Positions 25,321 through 34,283 of a stretch of DNA of 64,000 bases are shown piece by piece. Every line of letters begins with the position of its first letter. The first letter of the stretch is position 1. A model generated the notes under the pieces. That model was not told the DNA's origin. It searched no databases and saw only the letters and a program-made list of their open reading frames with translations. Origin of the DNA: Flavihumibacter sp. ZG627 (GTDB lineage: Bacteria; Bacteroidota; Bacteroidia; Chitinophagales; Chitinophagaceae); contig NZ_JPHF01000003.1 in NCBI RefSeq assembly GCF_000814325.1, positions 496,001 through 560,000 of the forward strand. The letters run 5' to 3'. The position numbers were made by a program, and so were the translations under genes.

Positions 25321-27411
25321 TTAATCCTTCCCGATCAATTTTAAAAATTCTTCCTCTGATATTATATGGATCTGGGAAATCTTTTTGGCTTTCTCAAGTT
25401 TCGAGCCAGCATCATCTCCTACAACCAGGTAGTTTAACTTGCTACTAACCCCACTCAGAAGCTTTCCCCCCTGCTCTTCAACCATTGCTTCGGCATCGCT
25501 GCGCTTCAATCGGTTAAGGGTACCCGTGAACAGAAATGTCTGCCCTGCCAAGGCACCTCCGGTAAAGCTTTGTTTTTTACCTGATTGCAGGTTTAGTCCC
25601 AGTTTTTCCAACTCTCCCAACATTTGAAGATTGGAGGGGTTGCGAAAAAATTGGTAAATACTGGCAGCAACCTTAACGCCCACATCTTCCATGTTCTGCA
25701 ATTCCTCCGTGCTCAATTTGCTTAGATCCATAAGGTGATCAATGGATTGGGCTAAGGTTTTAGCTGTAGTTTCTCCGACATACCTGATCCCCAGGGCAAA
25801 AATCAAACGGTATAGGGGCTGCTGCTTTGAATTTTCAATGGCAGAGGTAAGGTTTGTGATCGATTTTTCACCAAATCCCTCCATGCCTCTAAGCCTGTCC
25901 AGTGGTAATGAATAAATGGATGGGATATCAGTCAGAAAGCCCATTTCATAAAACTTACGGACATTTGCTTCACCAAAATTCCTGATATCCATAGCATCCT
26001 TTGAAACAAAATGAATAATTCGTTCTACAACCTGGGCTGGACAGTCAATATTTATACAACGCCAAACGGCCTCTCCCTCTTCCTTGAAAAGTTGGGACTG
26101 GCATTGGGGGCATCTCTGAGGAAATTTTATCGGTTGCTCATCTCCGTTTCTAAGCTCCGGGAGTGATTTTACTATATAAGGGATAACGTCTCCGGCGCGT
26201 TCTACAAGAACCATATCACCAAGCCGAAGGCCTTTTTCCTTGATCACTTCCTCATTGAAAAGTGATATAGATCCAACCGTGACCCCACCAATATGAACTG
26301 GGTCAATTTTTGCCACCGGAGTTATGGCTCCTGTACGCCCAACCTGGAACTCAACTGCCCTCAGACGGCTTGTAGCTTGTCTTGCCTTAAATTTAAATGC
26401 AATGGCCCAGCGGGGGTGGTGGGTGGTCATTCCCAGTTTTTCCTGGAGCGATACTTCATTCACCTTAACCACCATCCCATCTATTTCATAGGGAAGATCA
26501 TCTCTACCGGCCTCAAATTCACGGCAATATTCTATCACATCCTGGATACCATTAAATACACGTTTTTCATGCTCGGGACTCCTAAAACCGAGATCCCATA
26601 ACATCTTTAGGCTTCCAGAATGTGTAAGCAAGGTAGAATTCGGCTCGCCATTATCAATATGGTAACTGATATGGTAAAGAAATGCTTCCAGATTGCGGCG
26701 ACGCACTTCTGCCGGATCTTTAATTCGCAGCGAACCAGAAGCCGCATTGCGGGGATTTGCTAACGGCGGTAGATTCTGTTCGGCAAGTTTATCATTAAAT
26801 CGTTTGAAGTTTTTCTTTGTTAACAATACTTCCCCCCTGATCTCAATTTGCTGTATGCCATAGGCAGAGAATTTTGCGGAAAGCGGCACAGATCGGATCT
26901 GCCGGATATTAATAGTGATATCGTCACCCTGAACGCCATCTCCCCGGGTTGCAGCCCTTACAAGCAGATCGTCTTCATATATAAGAGATATGCTGGCCCC
27001 ATCAAATTTTGGTTCCACACTGTATTCAACAGACTTTTCCTTTGATCCCTCACGTACGCGGCGATCCCAGTCGAGAAGGTCATCCGCATTATAGGAATTC
27101 TCAAGTGAAAGCATTGGAACCAGGTGCGCAACGGTGGGAAAGGATGCAGTTAAAGTACTCGCTACCCGCTGGGTTGGAGAGTCGGCTGTTATTAAACCAG
27201 GGTTGTTGGCTTCAAGTTTTTCTAATGCTTTATAAAACTGGTCGTATTCGAAATCCGCTAAAATAGGGGAGTCCAACACATAGTAGCGGTATTCATGAAA
27301 ACGGAGTATATCCCTCAAATCCTCGATTTCTGTCACAGGAATTTCGGGTAGCAAATGCTTCAATTCATTTGTTAGCCTCAATAATTTATTTATCTCTTGC
27401 TCCTTATACAT
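25321..27411 (-). CDS. ligA: NAD-dependent DNA ligase LigA
   Basis: A 696-residue DNA ligase. The start was set at the ATG at 27411, eight codons inside the open frame, because MYKEQEI matches a natural Ia-domain start. The adenylated lysine is about Lys135 in EPKFDGASI. Further along are the OB-fold segment, the zinc finger (CPQCQSQL ... CINIDCPAQ), a tandem helix-hairpin-helix region (FGEKSITNL, ALGIRYVGETTAKTLAQ) and a C-terminal BRCT domain (LAGQTFLFTGTLNRLKRSDAEAMVEEQGGK). All expected domains are present. Confidence 0.95.
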   Translation of the reverse strand: MYKEQEINKLLRLTNELKHLLPEIPVTEIEDLRDILRFHEYRYYVLDSPILADFEYDQFYKALEKLEANNPGLITADSPTQRVASTLTASFPTVAHLVPMLSLENSYNADDLLDWDRRVREGSKEKSVEYSVEPKFDGASISLIYEDDLLVRAATRGDGVQGDDITINIRQIRSVPLSAKFSAYGIQQIEIRGEVLLTKKNFKRFNDKLAEQNLPPLANPRNAASGSLRIKDPAEVRRRNLEAFLYHISYHIDNGEPNSTLLTHSGSLKMLWDLGFRSPEHEKRVFNGIQDVIEYCREFEAGRDDLPYEIDGMVVKVNEVSLQEKLGMTTHHPRWAIAFKFKARQATSRLRAVEFQVGRTGAITPVAKIDPVHIGGVTVGSISLFNEEVIKEKGLRLGDMVLVERAGDVIPYIVKSLPELRNGDEQPIKFPQRCPQCQSQLFKEEGEAVWRCINIDCPAQVVERIIHFVSKDAMDIRNFGEANVRKFYEMGFLTDIPSIYSLPLDRLRGMEGFGEKSITNLTSAIENSKQQPLYRLIFALGIRYVGETTAKTLAQSIDHLMDLSKLSTEELQNMEDVGVKVAASIYQFFRNPSNLQMLGELEKLGLNLQSGKKQSFTGGALAGQTFLFTGTLNRLKRSDAEAMVEEQGGKLLSGVSSKLNYLVVGDDAGSKLEKAKKISQIHIISEEEFLKLIGKD

Positions 27412-27473
27412 AATCTGATTACCTATTACGGGCAAAGATTAAAAACTTCCACAAAATTTGGTCAGAATATTCA

Positions 27474-27494
27474 AATGTGTATTTTTAACACATT
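27474..27494. promoter_or_regulatory. Operator before the GH13 amylase gene
   Basis: The palindrome AATGTGT-ATTTTTA-ACACATT. Its core TGTGTATTTTTAACACA (27476-27492) matches the susC-proximal site TGTGTACTTTTTACACA at 15 of 17 positions. It is 8-17 bp before the amylase start, where a bound repressor would block transcription. The neighbouring Nudix/winged-helix regulator is the likely binder. Confidence 0.65.
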
Positions 27495-27500
27495 ATTACG

Positions 27501-30410
27501 ATGCTTGCCATGAGAAAATTTCTATTGCCCCTATTCCTGCTTCTGCTATGTGGATCCCTCAATGCTCAATTGATTTCAGTTAGCCCGACCTTCCCTAAAG
27601 ACGGGGATGCAGTAACAATTGTTTTTGATGCATCAAAAGGCAATAAAGGACTCAACAATTATGTGGGTGATATATATATTCATACCGGAGTGATCACTGA
27701 TAAAAGTACTGGTCCGGGCGATTGGAAATATGTGAAAATGACCTGGAATACCAATACGCCTGCTTACAAAATGACGGCACTGGGTAATAATAAATATGAA
27801 TACAAGATCAGCAATATCCGCTCATTTTATGGTGTTCCGGCAGGGGAAGAGATTCGTAAAATGGCATTTGTTTTCAGAGACTATAATCCAGGAGGGAGTG
27901 TGCGTGAAGGAAAAACCTCAGACTTAAGTGTAGACCAGGGTAATATGTACTGGGATGTGTATCCAGCTAATACCCACGCGATCCGGTTCACCGAACCCGA
28001 ATCTGAACCTAGGTATATACCTTATCTGCTACCTCAAAGCGCCTCGGTAGGATCTGTTATTAACCTCAAAGCAGTAAGTAGTAAAAATGCTTCCCTTCTT
28101 TTGATACTAAATGGCAACAATCTTCAGTCAGCCTCAAATGCCAGCATTATTTCGGGTATGGCTACCATAACAACCACCGGTGAAAATATATTTATTGCTA
28201 CTGCAAATGATGGTATCACAACCGTTGGAGATACTTTCCGGATTTATGTAGCCCCTCCTGTAAACGTTTCGCCTTTACCTGCGGGTCTGAAAGAAGGGAT
28301 TAATTACGAAGTTGGTGACCAGGCTGCAACCCTTGTGCTATATGCTCCAGGAAAATCGAGAGTTAACCTGTTAGGCGACTTTAATAACTGGACAGAAACC
28401 AGTGCATACCAGATGAATAAAACGGCTGATGGTAAGTTTTTTTGGTTGCGTATATCCGGACTTACACCTGGAATTGAATATGGATACCAATATCTGGTTG
28501 ATGGTACTCTTCGTATTGGTGATCCTTATTGTGAAAAGGTCCTGGATCCATGGAATGATCCATTCATAGATCCAACAACCTATCCAAATCTGAAGGCCTA
28601 CCCCACTGGTAAAACATCAGGAATAATAAGTGTTCTGCAAACAAAACAGGAGACGTATAACTGGCAGGCTACCGGATATCAGCGCCCTGATCAACGAAAG
28701 CTTGTTATGTATGAAGTCTTGTTGCGCGATTTCGTGACCAGGCACGACTGGAAGACTCTGAAGGATTCACTCGGTTATTTCAAGAATCTTGGGATTAATG
28801 CGTTGCACCTAATGCCTTTCAATGAGTTTGAAGGAAACCTCAGCTGGGGCTACAATCCTTCTTATTATTTTGCACCCGATAAATTCTATGGTCCAAAAAA
28901 TTCCCTGAAAGCATTTATAGATGAATGCCATAAGAACGGTATAGCTGTTATAATGGATATGGTTTTAAATCATTCATTCGGGCAATCGCCAATGGTTCAG
29001 CTATACTTCGATGGTATCAGTGGTCGCCCTGCAGCAAATAATCCCTGGTTTAATCCTGTTGCCAGGCATGCTTTTAATGTTGGCTATGATATGAACCATG
29101 AAAGTGCAGACAGTAAAAGATTTTTTAGCAATGTGTGTGCATATTGGTTACAGGAATATAAGCTGGATGGTTTCCGTTTCGATCTTTCTAAAGGTTTCAC
29201 CCAAAAGAATACCTGTGATGTTAATGGTGGCAATTGTGATGTGAATGGCTGGAGTGCGTATGATGCAAGCCGGGTGGCAATCTGGAAGGGATATTATGAT
29301 ACGTTGCAGAAGAAATCTCCAAACTCATATGTTATATTAGAACATCTTGGTGTTAATGATGAAGAGAAAGAACTGGCTTCCTATGGTATGATGCTATGGG
29401 GCAATATGAACTACAATTTTACAGAAGCTGCAAAGGGACAGATTAGCAATTCAAATTTCAGAGGTGCATTACACAGCGACCGGGGATGGCAGCAACCGCA
29501 CCTTATCAGTTATATGGAAAGCCATGATGAAGAGCGCTCAATGGTGAAAGTAAAAAATGAGGGACTCAGCAGTGGCGGCTACAATACTAAAGACCCGGTC
29601 ACAGCCTTGAAAAGAAATGAGTTAGCAGCCACATTTTTGCTTGCAATGCCTGGACCCAAGCTCATCTGGCAGTTTGGGGAGTTAGGTTATGACCTGAGTA
29701 TCAATTACTGCAGCAATGGAACTATTAACAATAATTGCCGTACCGACCAGAAGCCAATACGCTGGAATTATTATACCGACCCCGATCGGGTTAAACTCAG
29801 GAATGTTTACCGGAGTATGCTTGAGTTAAGAAAGAATCCTTATTTCAGTGATCTTTTCGCTGCCGGATCAACTGCTTACGACCTTGCGCCTGCTTTAAAA
29901 TGGTTACAGGTGACAACAGACAGTTCGAAAATGATGGTAATTGGAAATTTTGGCACTACCCAGGGAAATATTCAGGTGAGCTTCCCTCAGTCGGGCATAT
30001 GGTATGACCTCTTAACAGGTGAGCCCATCGCTGCGACCGGTTCCGCTCAAAATATCCCGCTAGCTGCAGGCGCTTACAGAGTTTATCTCAACAGAAGCCT
30101 TGCCGGCACAACACCAACTCCTGTATACGATATAGACCGATCGGCGCTCCTTATTATGCAAGTTCGGCCAAATCCATTATCCTCAATGTCGGTCCTGCTC
30201 TATGAAATACCCGAATCGGGCTCCGTTCGGATATCACTGTTTGATATCAGCGGAAAGCTGGTTTCGTCTAGCAATGTAGGAAATAAAGCGAAAGGCGGCT
30301 ACCAATATCGCTTTGATCCCGCAGTTATTGCAAGGTTGAGAAAAGGAGTTTATCTCGTTGAATTGCAGATTAACGATAAAAGAAAACTATTGAAACTGCT
30401 GGTGCAGTAA
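27501..30410 (+). CDS. Secreted GH13 alpha-amylase-family glycoside hydrolase with T9SS sorting domain
   Basis: A 969-residue multi-domain enzyme. A signal peptide covers about residues 1-22 (an ATG at 27510 is an alternative start). An N-terminal beta domain is followed by a CBM48/isoamylase-N-like module (LVLYAPGKSRVNLLGDFNNW, about residues 275-300) and the GH13 barrel. Catalytic residues by family: nucleophile Asp561 in GFRFDLSK, acid/base Glu614 in VILEHLG, and Asp676 in ESHDEER. The last ~80 residues form a type IX secretion sorting domain (PNPLSSMSVLLYEIPESG...GVYLVELQ). It would cut alpha-glucans outside the cell or at its surface. It precedes the regulator by 1 bp. Confidence 0.9.
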   Translation: MLAMRKFLLPLFLLLLCGSLNAQLISVSPTFPKDGDAVTIVFDASKGNKGLNNYVGDIYIHTGVITDKSTGPGDWKYVKMTWNTNTPAYKMTALGNNKYEYKISNIRSFYGVPAGEEIRKMAFVFRDYNPGGSVREGKTSDLSVDQGNMYWDVYPANTHAIRFTEPESEPRYIPYLLPQSASVGSVINLKAVSSKNASLLLILNGNNLQSASNASIISGMATITTTGENIFIATANDGITTVGDTFRIYVAPPVNVSPLPAGLKEGINYEVGDQAATLVLYAPGKSRVNLLGDFNNWTETSAYQMNKTADGKFFWLRISGLTPGIEYGYQYLVDGTLRIGDPYCEKVLDPWNDPFIDPTTYPNLKAYPTGKTSGIISVLQTKQETYNWQATGYQRPDQRKLVMYEVLLRDFVTRHDWKTLKDSLGYFKNLGINALHLMPFNEFEGNLSWGYNPSYYFAPDKFYGPKNSLKAFIDECHKNGIAVIMDMVLNHSFGQSPMVQLYFDGISGRPAANNPWFNPVARHAFNVGYDMNHESADSKRFFSNVCAYWLQEYKLDGFRFDLSKGFTQKNTCDVNGGNCDVNGWSAYDASRVAIWKGYYDTLQKKSPNSYVILEHLGVNDEEKELASYGMMLWGNMNYNFTEAAKGQISNSNFRGALHSDRGWQQPHLISYMESHDEERSMVKVKNEGLSSGGYNTKDPVTALKRNELAATFLLAMPGPKLIWQFGELGYDLSINYCSNGTINNNCRTDQKPIRWNYYTDPDRVKLRNVYRSMLELRKNPYFSDLFAAGSTAYDLAPALKWLQVTTDSSKMMVIGNFGTTQGNIQVSFPQSGIWYDLLTGEPIAATGSAQNIPLAAGAYRVYLNRSLAGTTPTPVYDIDRSALLIMQVRPNPLSSMSVLLYEIPESGSVRISLFDISGKLVSSSNVGNKAKGGYQYRFDPAVIARLRKGVYLVELQINDKRKLLKLLVQ

Positions 30411-30420
30411 ATTGCCATAT

Positions 30421-31125
30421 ATGAAACAAATTTCGCGGTTCAGTCATTTCGGGGAACTAAGTGATAAGGATTATTTCCGTATAGCCTTATCTGTCGATTG
30501 CGTCATTTTCGGTTTCGAGGATGGTGAACTTAAAGTACTTGTTATTAAATGTAATATCAAAGAGTACAAAGGGTTGTGGTCTTTACTGGGTGACCTTGTT
30601 AAACCGGATGAGGATCTGGATACAGCCTCTTATCGCATTCTTAAAGAAAGAACAGGTCTCGATGATGTTTACCTTGAACAGGTCCAAACCTTTGGCCAGG
30701 TAGGGCGACACCCCGCCGGAAGGGTGATCACTACCGCCTATTTTTCATTAGTAAACATCAAAGATCACCAATTGAAATTATCAGATAATGAGCTGCACTG
30801 GCACCCTGTTAATGAGATTGCTGAAATGGCATTTGACCATATGGAGATCTTGAAGGGCTGTCTTGAGAGACTACGTGAAAAAGTAATTGATCACCCAGTG
30901 GTTTTTAACCTATTACCCAAAAAATTCTCCTTGCGTGAACTTCAAAGCCTTTATGAAGCAATTCTCAATATCAAGCTTGACCGTCGCAACTTTAGAAAGA
31001 AGTTTTTTATGATGGACTGGTTGATAGATCTTGAAGAACTTGAGGAAGATGTTCCTCACCGCCCGGGCAAATTATACAAATTCAACCAGGCAAAGTTTGG
31101 ACGAAAAACAAAAAAGGTATCCTGA
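30421..31125 (+). CDS. Nudix-domain transcriptional regulator (NrtR/AraR type)
   Basis: A 234-residue regulator with a Nudix domain (about residues 20-150) and a C-terminal winged helix (FSLRELQSLYEAILN...RRNFRKKFFMMDWL, about residues 168-205). The ATG at 30421 is used; a TTG three codons upstream is less likely. The Nudix box is degenerate (SYRILKERTGL in place of REL..E), so it probably senses a ligand instead of hydrolysing it. Related Bacteroidota proteins regulate sugar use (e.g. AraR). It lies between the amylase and susC, and three copies of one palindrome flank it, which makes it the likely regulator of both. Confidence 0.82.
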   Translation: MKQISRFSHFGELSDKDYFRIALSVDCVIFGFEDGELKVLVIKCNIKEYKGLWSLLGDLVKPDEDLDTASYRILKERTGLDDVYLEQVQTFGQVGRHPAGRVITTAYFSLVNIKDHQLKLSDNELHWHPVNEIAEMAFDHMEILKGCLERLREKVIDHPVVFNLLPKKFSLRELQSLYEAILNIKLDRRNFRKKFFMMDWLIDLEELEEDVPHRPGKLYKFNQAKFGRKTKKVS

Positions 31126-31200
31126 TCAGGTTCTAAACTCCTCCCAAATTAATCCGAAAATTTTTTTCTAAAATAGTTAATGTAAGATTAAAAAATGCTC

Positions 31201-31208
31201 TAAGTTTG
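31201..31208 (+). promoter_or_regulatory. susC -7 promoter element
   Basis: TAAGTTTG is a perfect match to the Bacteroidota -7 consensus TAnnTTTG. Its last two bases are the first two of the operator that follows, so a bound regulator would cover the promoter. The 5' untranslated region would be about 80-85 nt. Confidence 0.6.
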
Positions 31209-31247
31209 TGTACTTTTTACACATTTTTAATATGTAAAAAGTACACA
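31207..31247. promoter_or_regulatory. Double operator at the susC promoter
   Basis: Two 17-bp palindromes of the same kind lie head to head. Site 1 is TGTGTACTTTTTACACA (31207-31223). Site 2 (31231-31247) reads TGTGTACTTTTTACATA on the minus strand, 16 of 17 identical. The outer 15 bases of the two form a perfect long inverted repeat. A third site lies before the GH13 gene. The spacing of centres is 24 bp, so two dimers could sit side by side. Confidence 0.7.
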
Positions 31248-31297
31248 TAGTCAAAAACACTAACGATTTCTTATTATAAACGCAACAATTATTGATT

Positions 31298-34255
31298 ATG
31301 TCCTTGAAACGTCTGCTTAAGATTGCCTTGCCTTTGTTCATTATGACATTGCAGCTAGGCGTTTTCGCACAGGTCAGAACTATCACCGGAAAGGTGGCTG
31401 ACAAGGATGGTAACGGCATCCCTGGTGCAACAGTTACTATCAAGGGTACACAAAGAGGTGTATCCACCAGTGCAGATGGCACATTTGCCATCAGTATTCC
31501 AGATAACAGTGCTGTATTAGTAATCTCTTCCATTGGTTTTACGGGGCAGGAAGTTCTGGTTGGAGAACTTGGAGAGATTATAGTGTCCCTTGCAAACGAT
31601 AACTCCGCTCTCGGCGAAGTGGTAGTTGTGGGATATGGTACCCAGCGTAAGAAAGATCTTACCGGGGCCGTTACCCTCGTCACTGCAAAAGATTTCCAGA
31701 AAGGAAATATCACAACCCCGGAGCAAATGATTGCTGGTAAGGTTGCCGGTGTTCAGATCACCGGAAATGGTGGTGCGCCAGGTGCAGGAAGTACTATTCG
31801 TATCAGAAGCGGCGCCTCTCTGAATGCCACCAATGATCCACTGATCGTAGTGGATGGAGTTCCTTTAGATAACTCAGGTATTTCTGGTGCTGCTAATGGG
31901 CTTGCGCTCATCAATCCAAATGATATTGAAAGTTTCAACGTACTAAAAGATGCGTCAGCAACAGCTATCTTTGGATCACGCGCATCAAATGGTGTAATCA
32001 TCATCACTACCAAAAAAGGAAAACGTGGTGCACCAACGTTCAATTTCAGCACACAATTATCAGTTGCAAAAATTGCAGATAAGATTGACCTGTTAAGTCC
32101 AGCCCAGATCCGTGCCATTGTGCAGGAACGTGGAAATGATGACCAGATTGCCAATATTGGTAATGCAAATACAGACTGGCAGGATGAGATATATCGTCAG
32201 GCACTGACCACTGATAATAACTTCAGTGCTAGTGGATCTCTTATGGGTATGCCCTATCGCGCATCTCTTGGTTATTTGAACCAGCAGGGTGTACTTACAG
32301 GTGGTACCCTTAAACGTAATTCTGCCGCTATAAATCTTAGCCCCCGCTTCTTCAACGATAACCTTAAAGTTGATCTGAATGTACGGGGCGCAGTCAGCAG
32401 AAATGATTTCGCAAATGAAGGCGCGATTGGAGCAGCCATAAACTTTGACCCTACTCAACCGGTTAGATCTGGTAAAACTGAGTTTGGTGGATATTATGAG
32501 TGGCTCGATAACGATGACAATCTCATCAACCTTGCCACTCGAAATCCTGTTGGATTACTGAATACTCGTATTGATAAGAGTATTGTGGAAAGGAGTCTGG
32601 GGAATATCCAGTTTGATTATAAATTCCATTTCCTTCCCGACCTGCGTGCTAACCTAAATCTGGGTTATGATGTATCACAAGGTGAGGGAACTGTATTTGT
32701 TCCGGCTTATGCTGCCCAATCATTCTTTCGGGAAGGGGTTAATAATAACTACCTGCAGAGCAATACAAATAAGTTGATGGACTTCTATCTGAACTACGTT
32801 AAGAATATTAAGTCGATTGATAGTCGTATTGACCTTATGGCAGGTTATTCATACCAGGATTTCAAAACAAAGAATTTTGCTTATCCCGACCGCAATGCAG
32901 CAAGGGAAATCATACCCAACAGTGAGCCGCTGTTCCCTTTTGATATTCCACAATATACCCTGATATCTTTCTTTGGAAGGGCTAACTATGCATTTAAAGG
33001 GAAATACCTGGTTACTGCAACTTTGCGCCGTGATGGATCTTCCCGTTTCTCTCCTGATAACCGTTGGGGTATGTTCCCATCCGTTGCATTTGCCTGGAGG
33101 GCAAGTGATGAAGAGTTCCTGAAAAATTCAGATGTAGTTTCTGACCTTAAGTTCAGAGTTGGTTATGGTGTTACCGGCCAACAGGATATAGGTTCAAGAT
33201 ATCCTTATCTACCTATCTATACACTCAGTACTGATGATGCCCGTTACCAGCTCGGTGATACATACTATAATATGTATCGTCCAAATGCTTACGACCCCAA
33301 TATCAAATGGGAAGAGACTTCTACTTTCAACGTAGGTGTTGACTTTGGCTTCCTTTCTAACCGCATCAGCGGTAGTGTGGAATATTTTAAAAAGGAGTCC
33401 ACAGACCTTCTATCGGAGATTTTCATTCCAGCCGGAAGTAACTTTAGCAATAAGCTTACAACTAATGTGGGAAGCCTCGATGTAGAGGGTGTTGAATTTA
33501 CTTTGAATACCACACCTGTAAGCTCAAACGATTTTAGCTGGGATATTGGATTCAATGCAACTTACCAGCAGAACGAGATCACCAACCTCAGCCTGTTCAA
33601 GAATGATGATGCAGAAGGTAACAGGATAGGAGGAATTGCTGGTGGTACTGGTAATACCGTACAGATCAACTCAGTTGGATATAATAGGGCCGCATTCTAT
33701 CTGTATCAGCAGGTTTATGATGCCAATGGCCGCCCGATTGAAGGGGCCTATGTTGACCAGAATGGAGACGGATCCATCAATCAGAATGACCTTGTTCGCT
33801 CACAGGGAATTGATCCGACATGGCTACTGGGATTGAGCTCAAATCTTAACTGGAAAAAATGGAGCGCGGGATTTGTTATGCGTGCCAATATTGACAACTA
33901 CATGTATAATAATGTCTTTTCCGGAACAGGCGCTTACAGGAATATCCTGAATCCAGGTGGCTTTCTTTCCAATGGATCTTCAAATGTGCTTGAAACCAAT
34001 TTCTATAATAACCAGTATCTCTCTGATTATTACCTCGAGAATGCTTCATTCCTTAGAATGGATAATATTAACCTTGGTTATAATTTTGGAAAAGTATTCA
34101 ACAGCAAGGTTGGATTAAGACTCAATGCGAACGTTCAAAACGTATTTGTTGTTACTAAATACAAGGGTATCGATCCTGAGATTAACGGTGGTATCGATAA
34201 TAATTTTTATCCCCGTCCCCGGGTATTTACCGTGGGTGCAAACCTTGATTTTTAA
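31298..34255 (+). CDS. susC: SusC/RagA-type TonB-dependent transporter
   Basis: A 985-residue outer-membrane transporter for glycan oligosaccharides. The start is the ATG at 31298 (a TTG just upstream also opens the frame). A signal peptide (about residues 1-24, ending VFAQ) is followed by a carboxypeptidase-regulatory-like domain (TITGKVADKDGNGIPGATVTIKGT), the plug with VVVGYGTQRKKDLTGAV, and a 22-strand barrel. The C-terminal tail ends in Phe, as usual for outer-membrane proteins. It forms the pair with the following SusD and would import maltodextrins given the amylase neighbour. The symbol is by family and context. Confidence 0.92.
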   Translation: MSLKRLLKIALPLFIMTLQLGVFAQVRTITGKVADKDGNGIPGATVTIKGTQRGVSTSADGTFAISIPDNSAVLVISSIGFTGQEVLVGELGEIIVSLANDNSALGEVVVVGYGTQRKKDLTGAVTLVTAKDFQKGNITTPEQMIAGKVAGVQITGNGGAPGAGSTIRIRSGASLNATNDPLIVVDGVPLDNSGISGAANGLALINPNDIESFNVLKDASATAIFGSRASNGVIIITTKKGKRGAPTFNFSTQLSVAKIADKIDLLSPAQIRAIVQERGNDDQIANIGNANTDWQDEIYRQALTTDNNFSASGSLMGMPYRASLGYLNQQGVLTGGTLKRNSAAINLSPRFFNDNLKVDLNVRGAVSRNDFANEGAIGAAINFDPTQPVRSGKTEFGGYYEWLDNDDNLINLATRNPVGLLNTRIDKSIVERSLGNIQFDYKFHFLPDLRANLNLGYDVSQGEGTVFVPAYAAQSFFREGVNNNYLQSNTNKLMDFYLNYVKNIKSIDSRIDLMAGYSYQDFKTKNFAYPDRNAAREIIPNSEPLFPFDIPQYTLISFFGRANYAFKGKYLVTATLRRDGSSRFSPDNRWGMFPSVAFAWRASDEEFLKNSDVVSDLKFRVGYGVTGQQDIGSRYPYLPIYTLSTDDARYQLGDTYYNMYRPNAYDPNIKWEETSTFNVGVDFGFLSNRISGSVEYFKKESTDLLSEIFIPAGSNFSNKLTTNVGSLDVEGVEFTLNTTPVSSNDFSWDIGFNATYQQNEITNLSLFKNDDAEGNRIGGIAGGTGNTVQINSVGYNRAAFYLYQQVYDANGRPIEGAYVDQNGDGSINQNDLVRSQGIDPTWLLGLSSNLNWKKWSAGFVMRANIDNYMYNNVFSGTGAYRNILNPGGFLSNGSSNVLETNFYNNQYLSDYYLENASFLRMDNINLGYNFGKVFNSKVGLRLNANVQNVFVVTKYKGIDPEINGGIDNNFYPRPRVFTVGANLDF

Positions 34256-34283
34256 TTGTTGAATTCAATCAAACTATTCGGAT

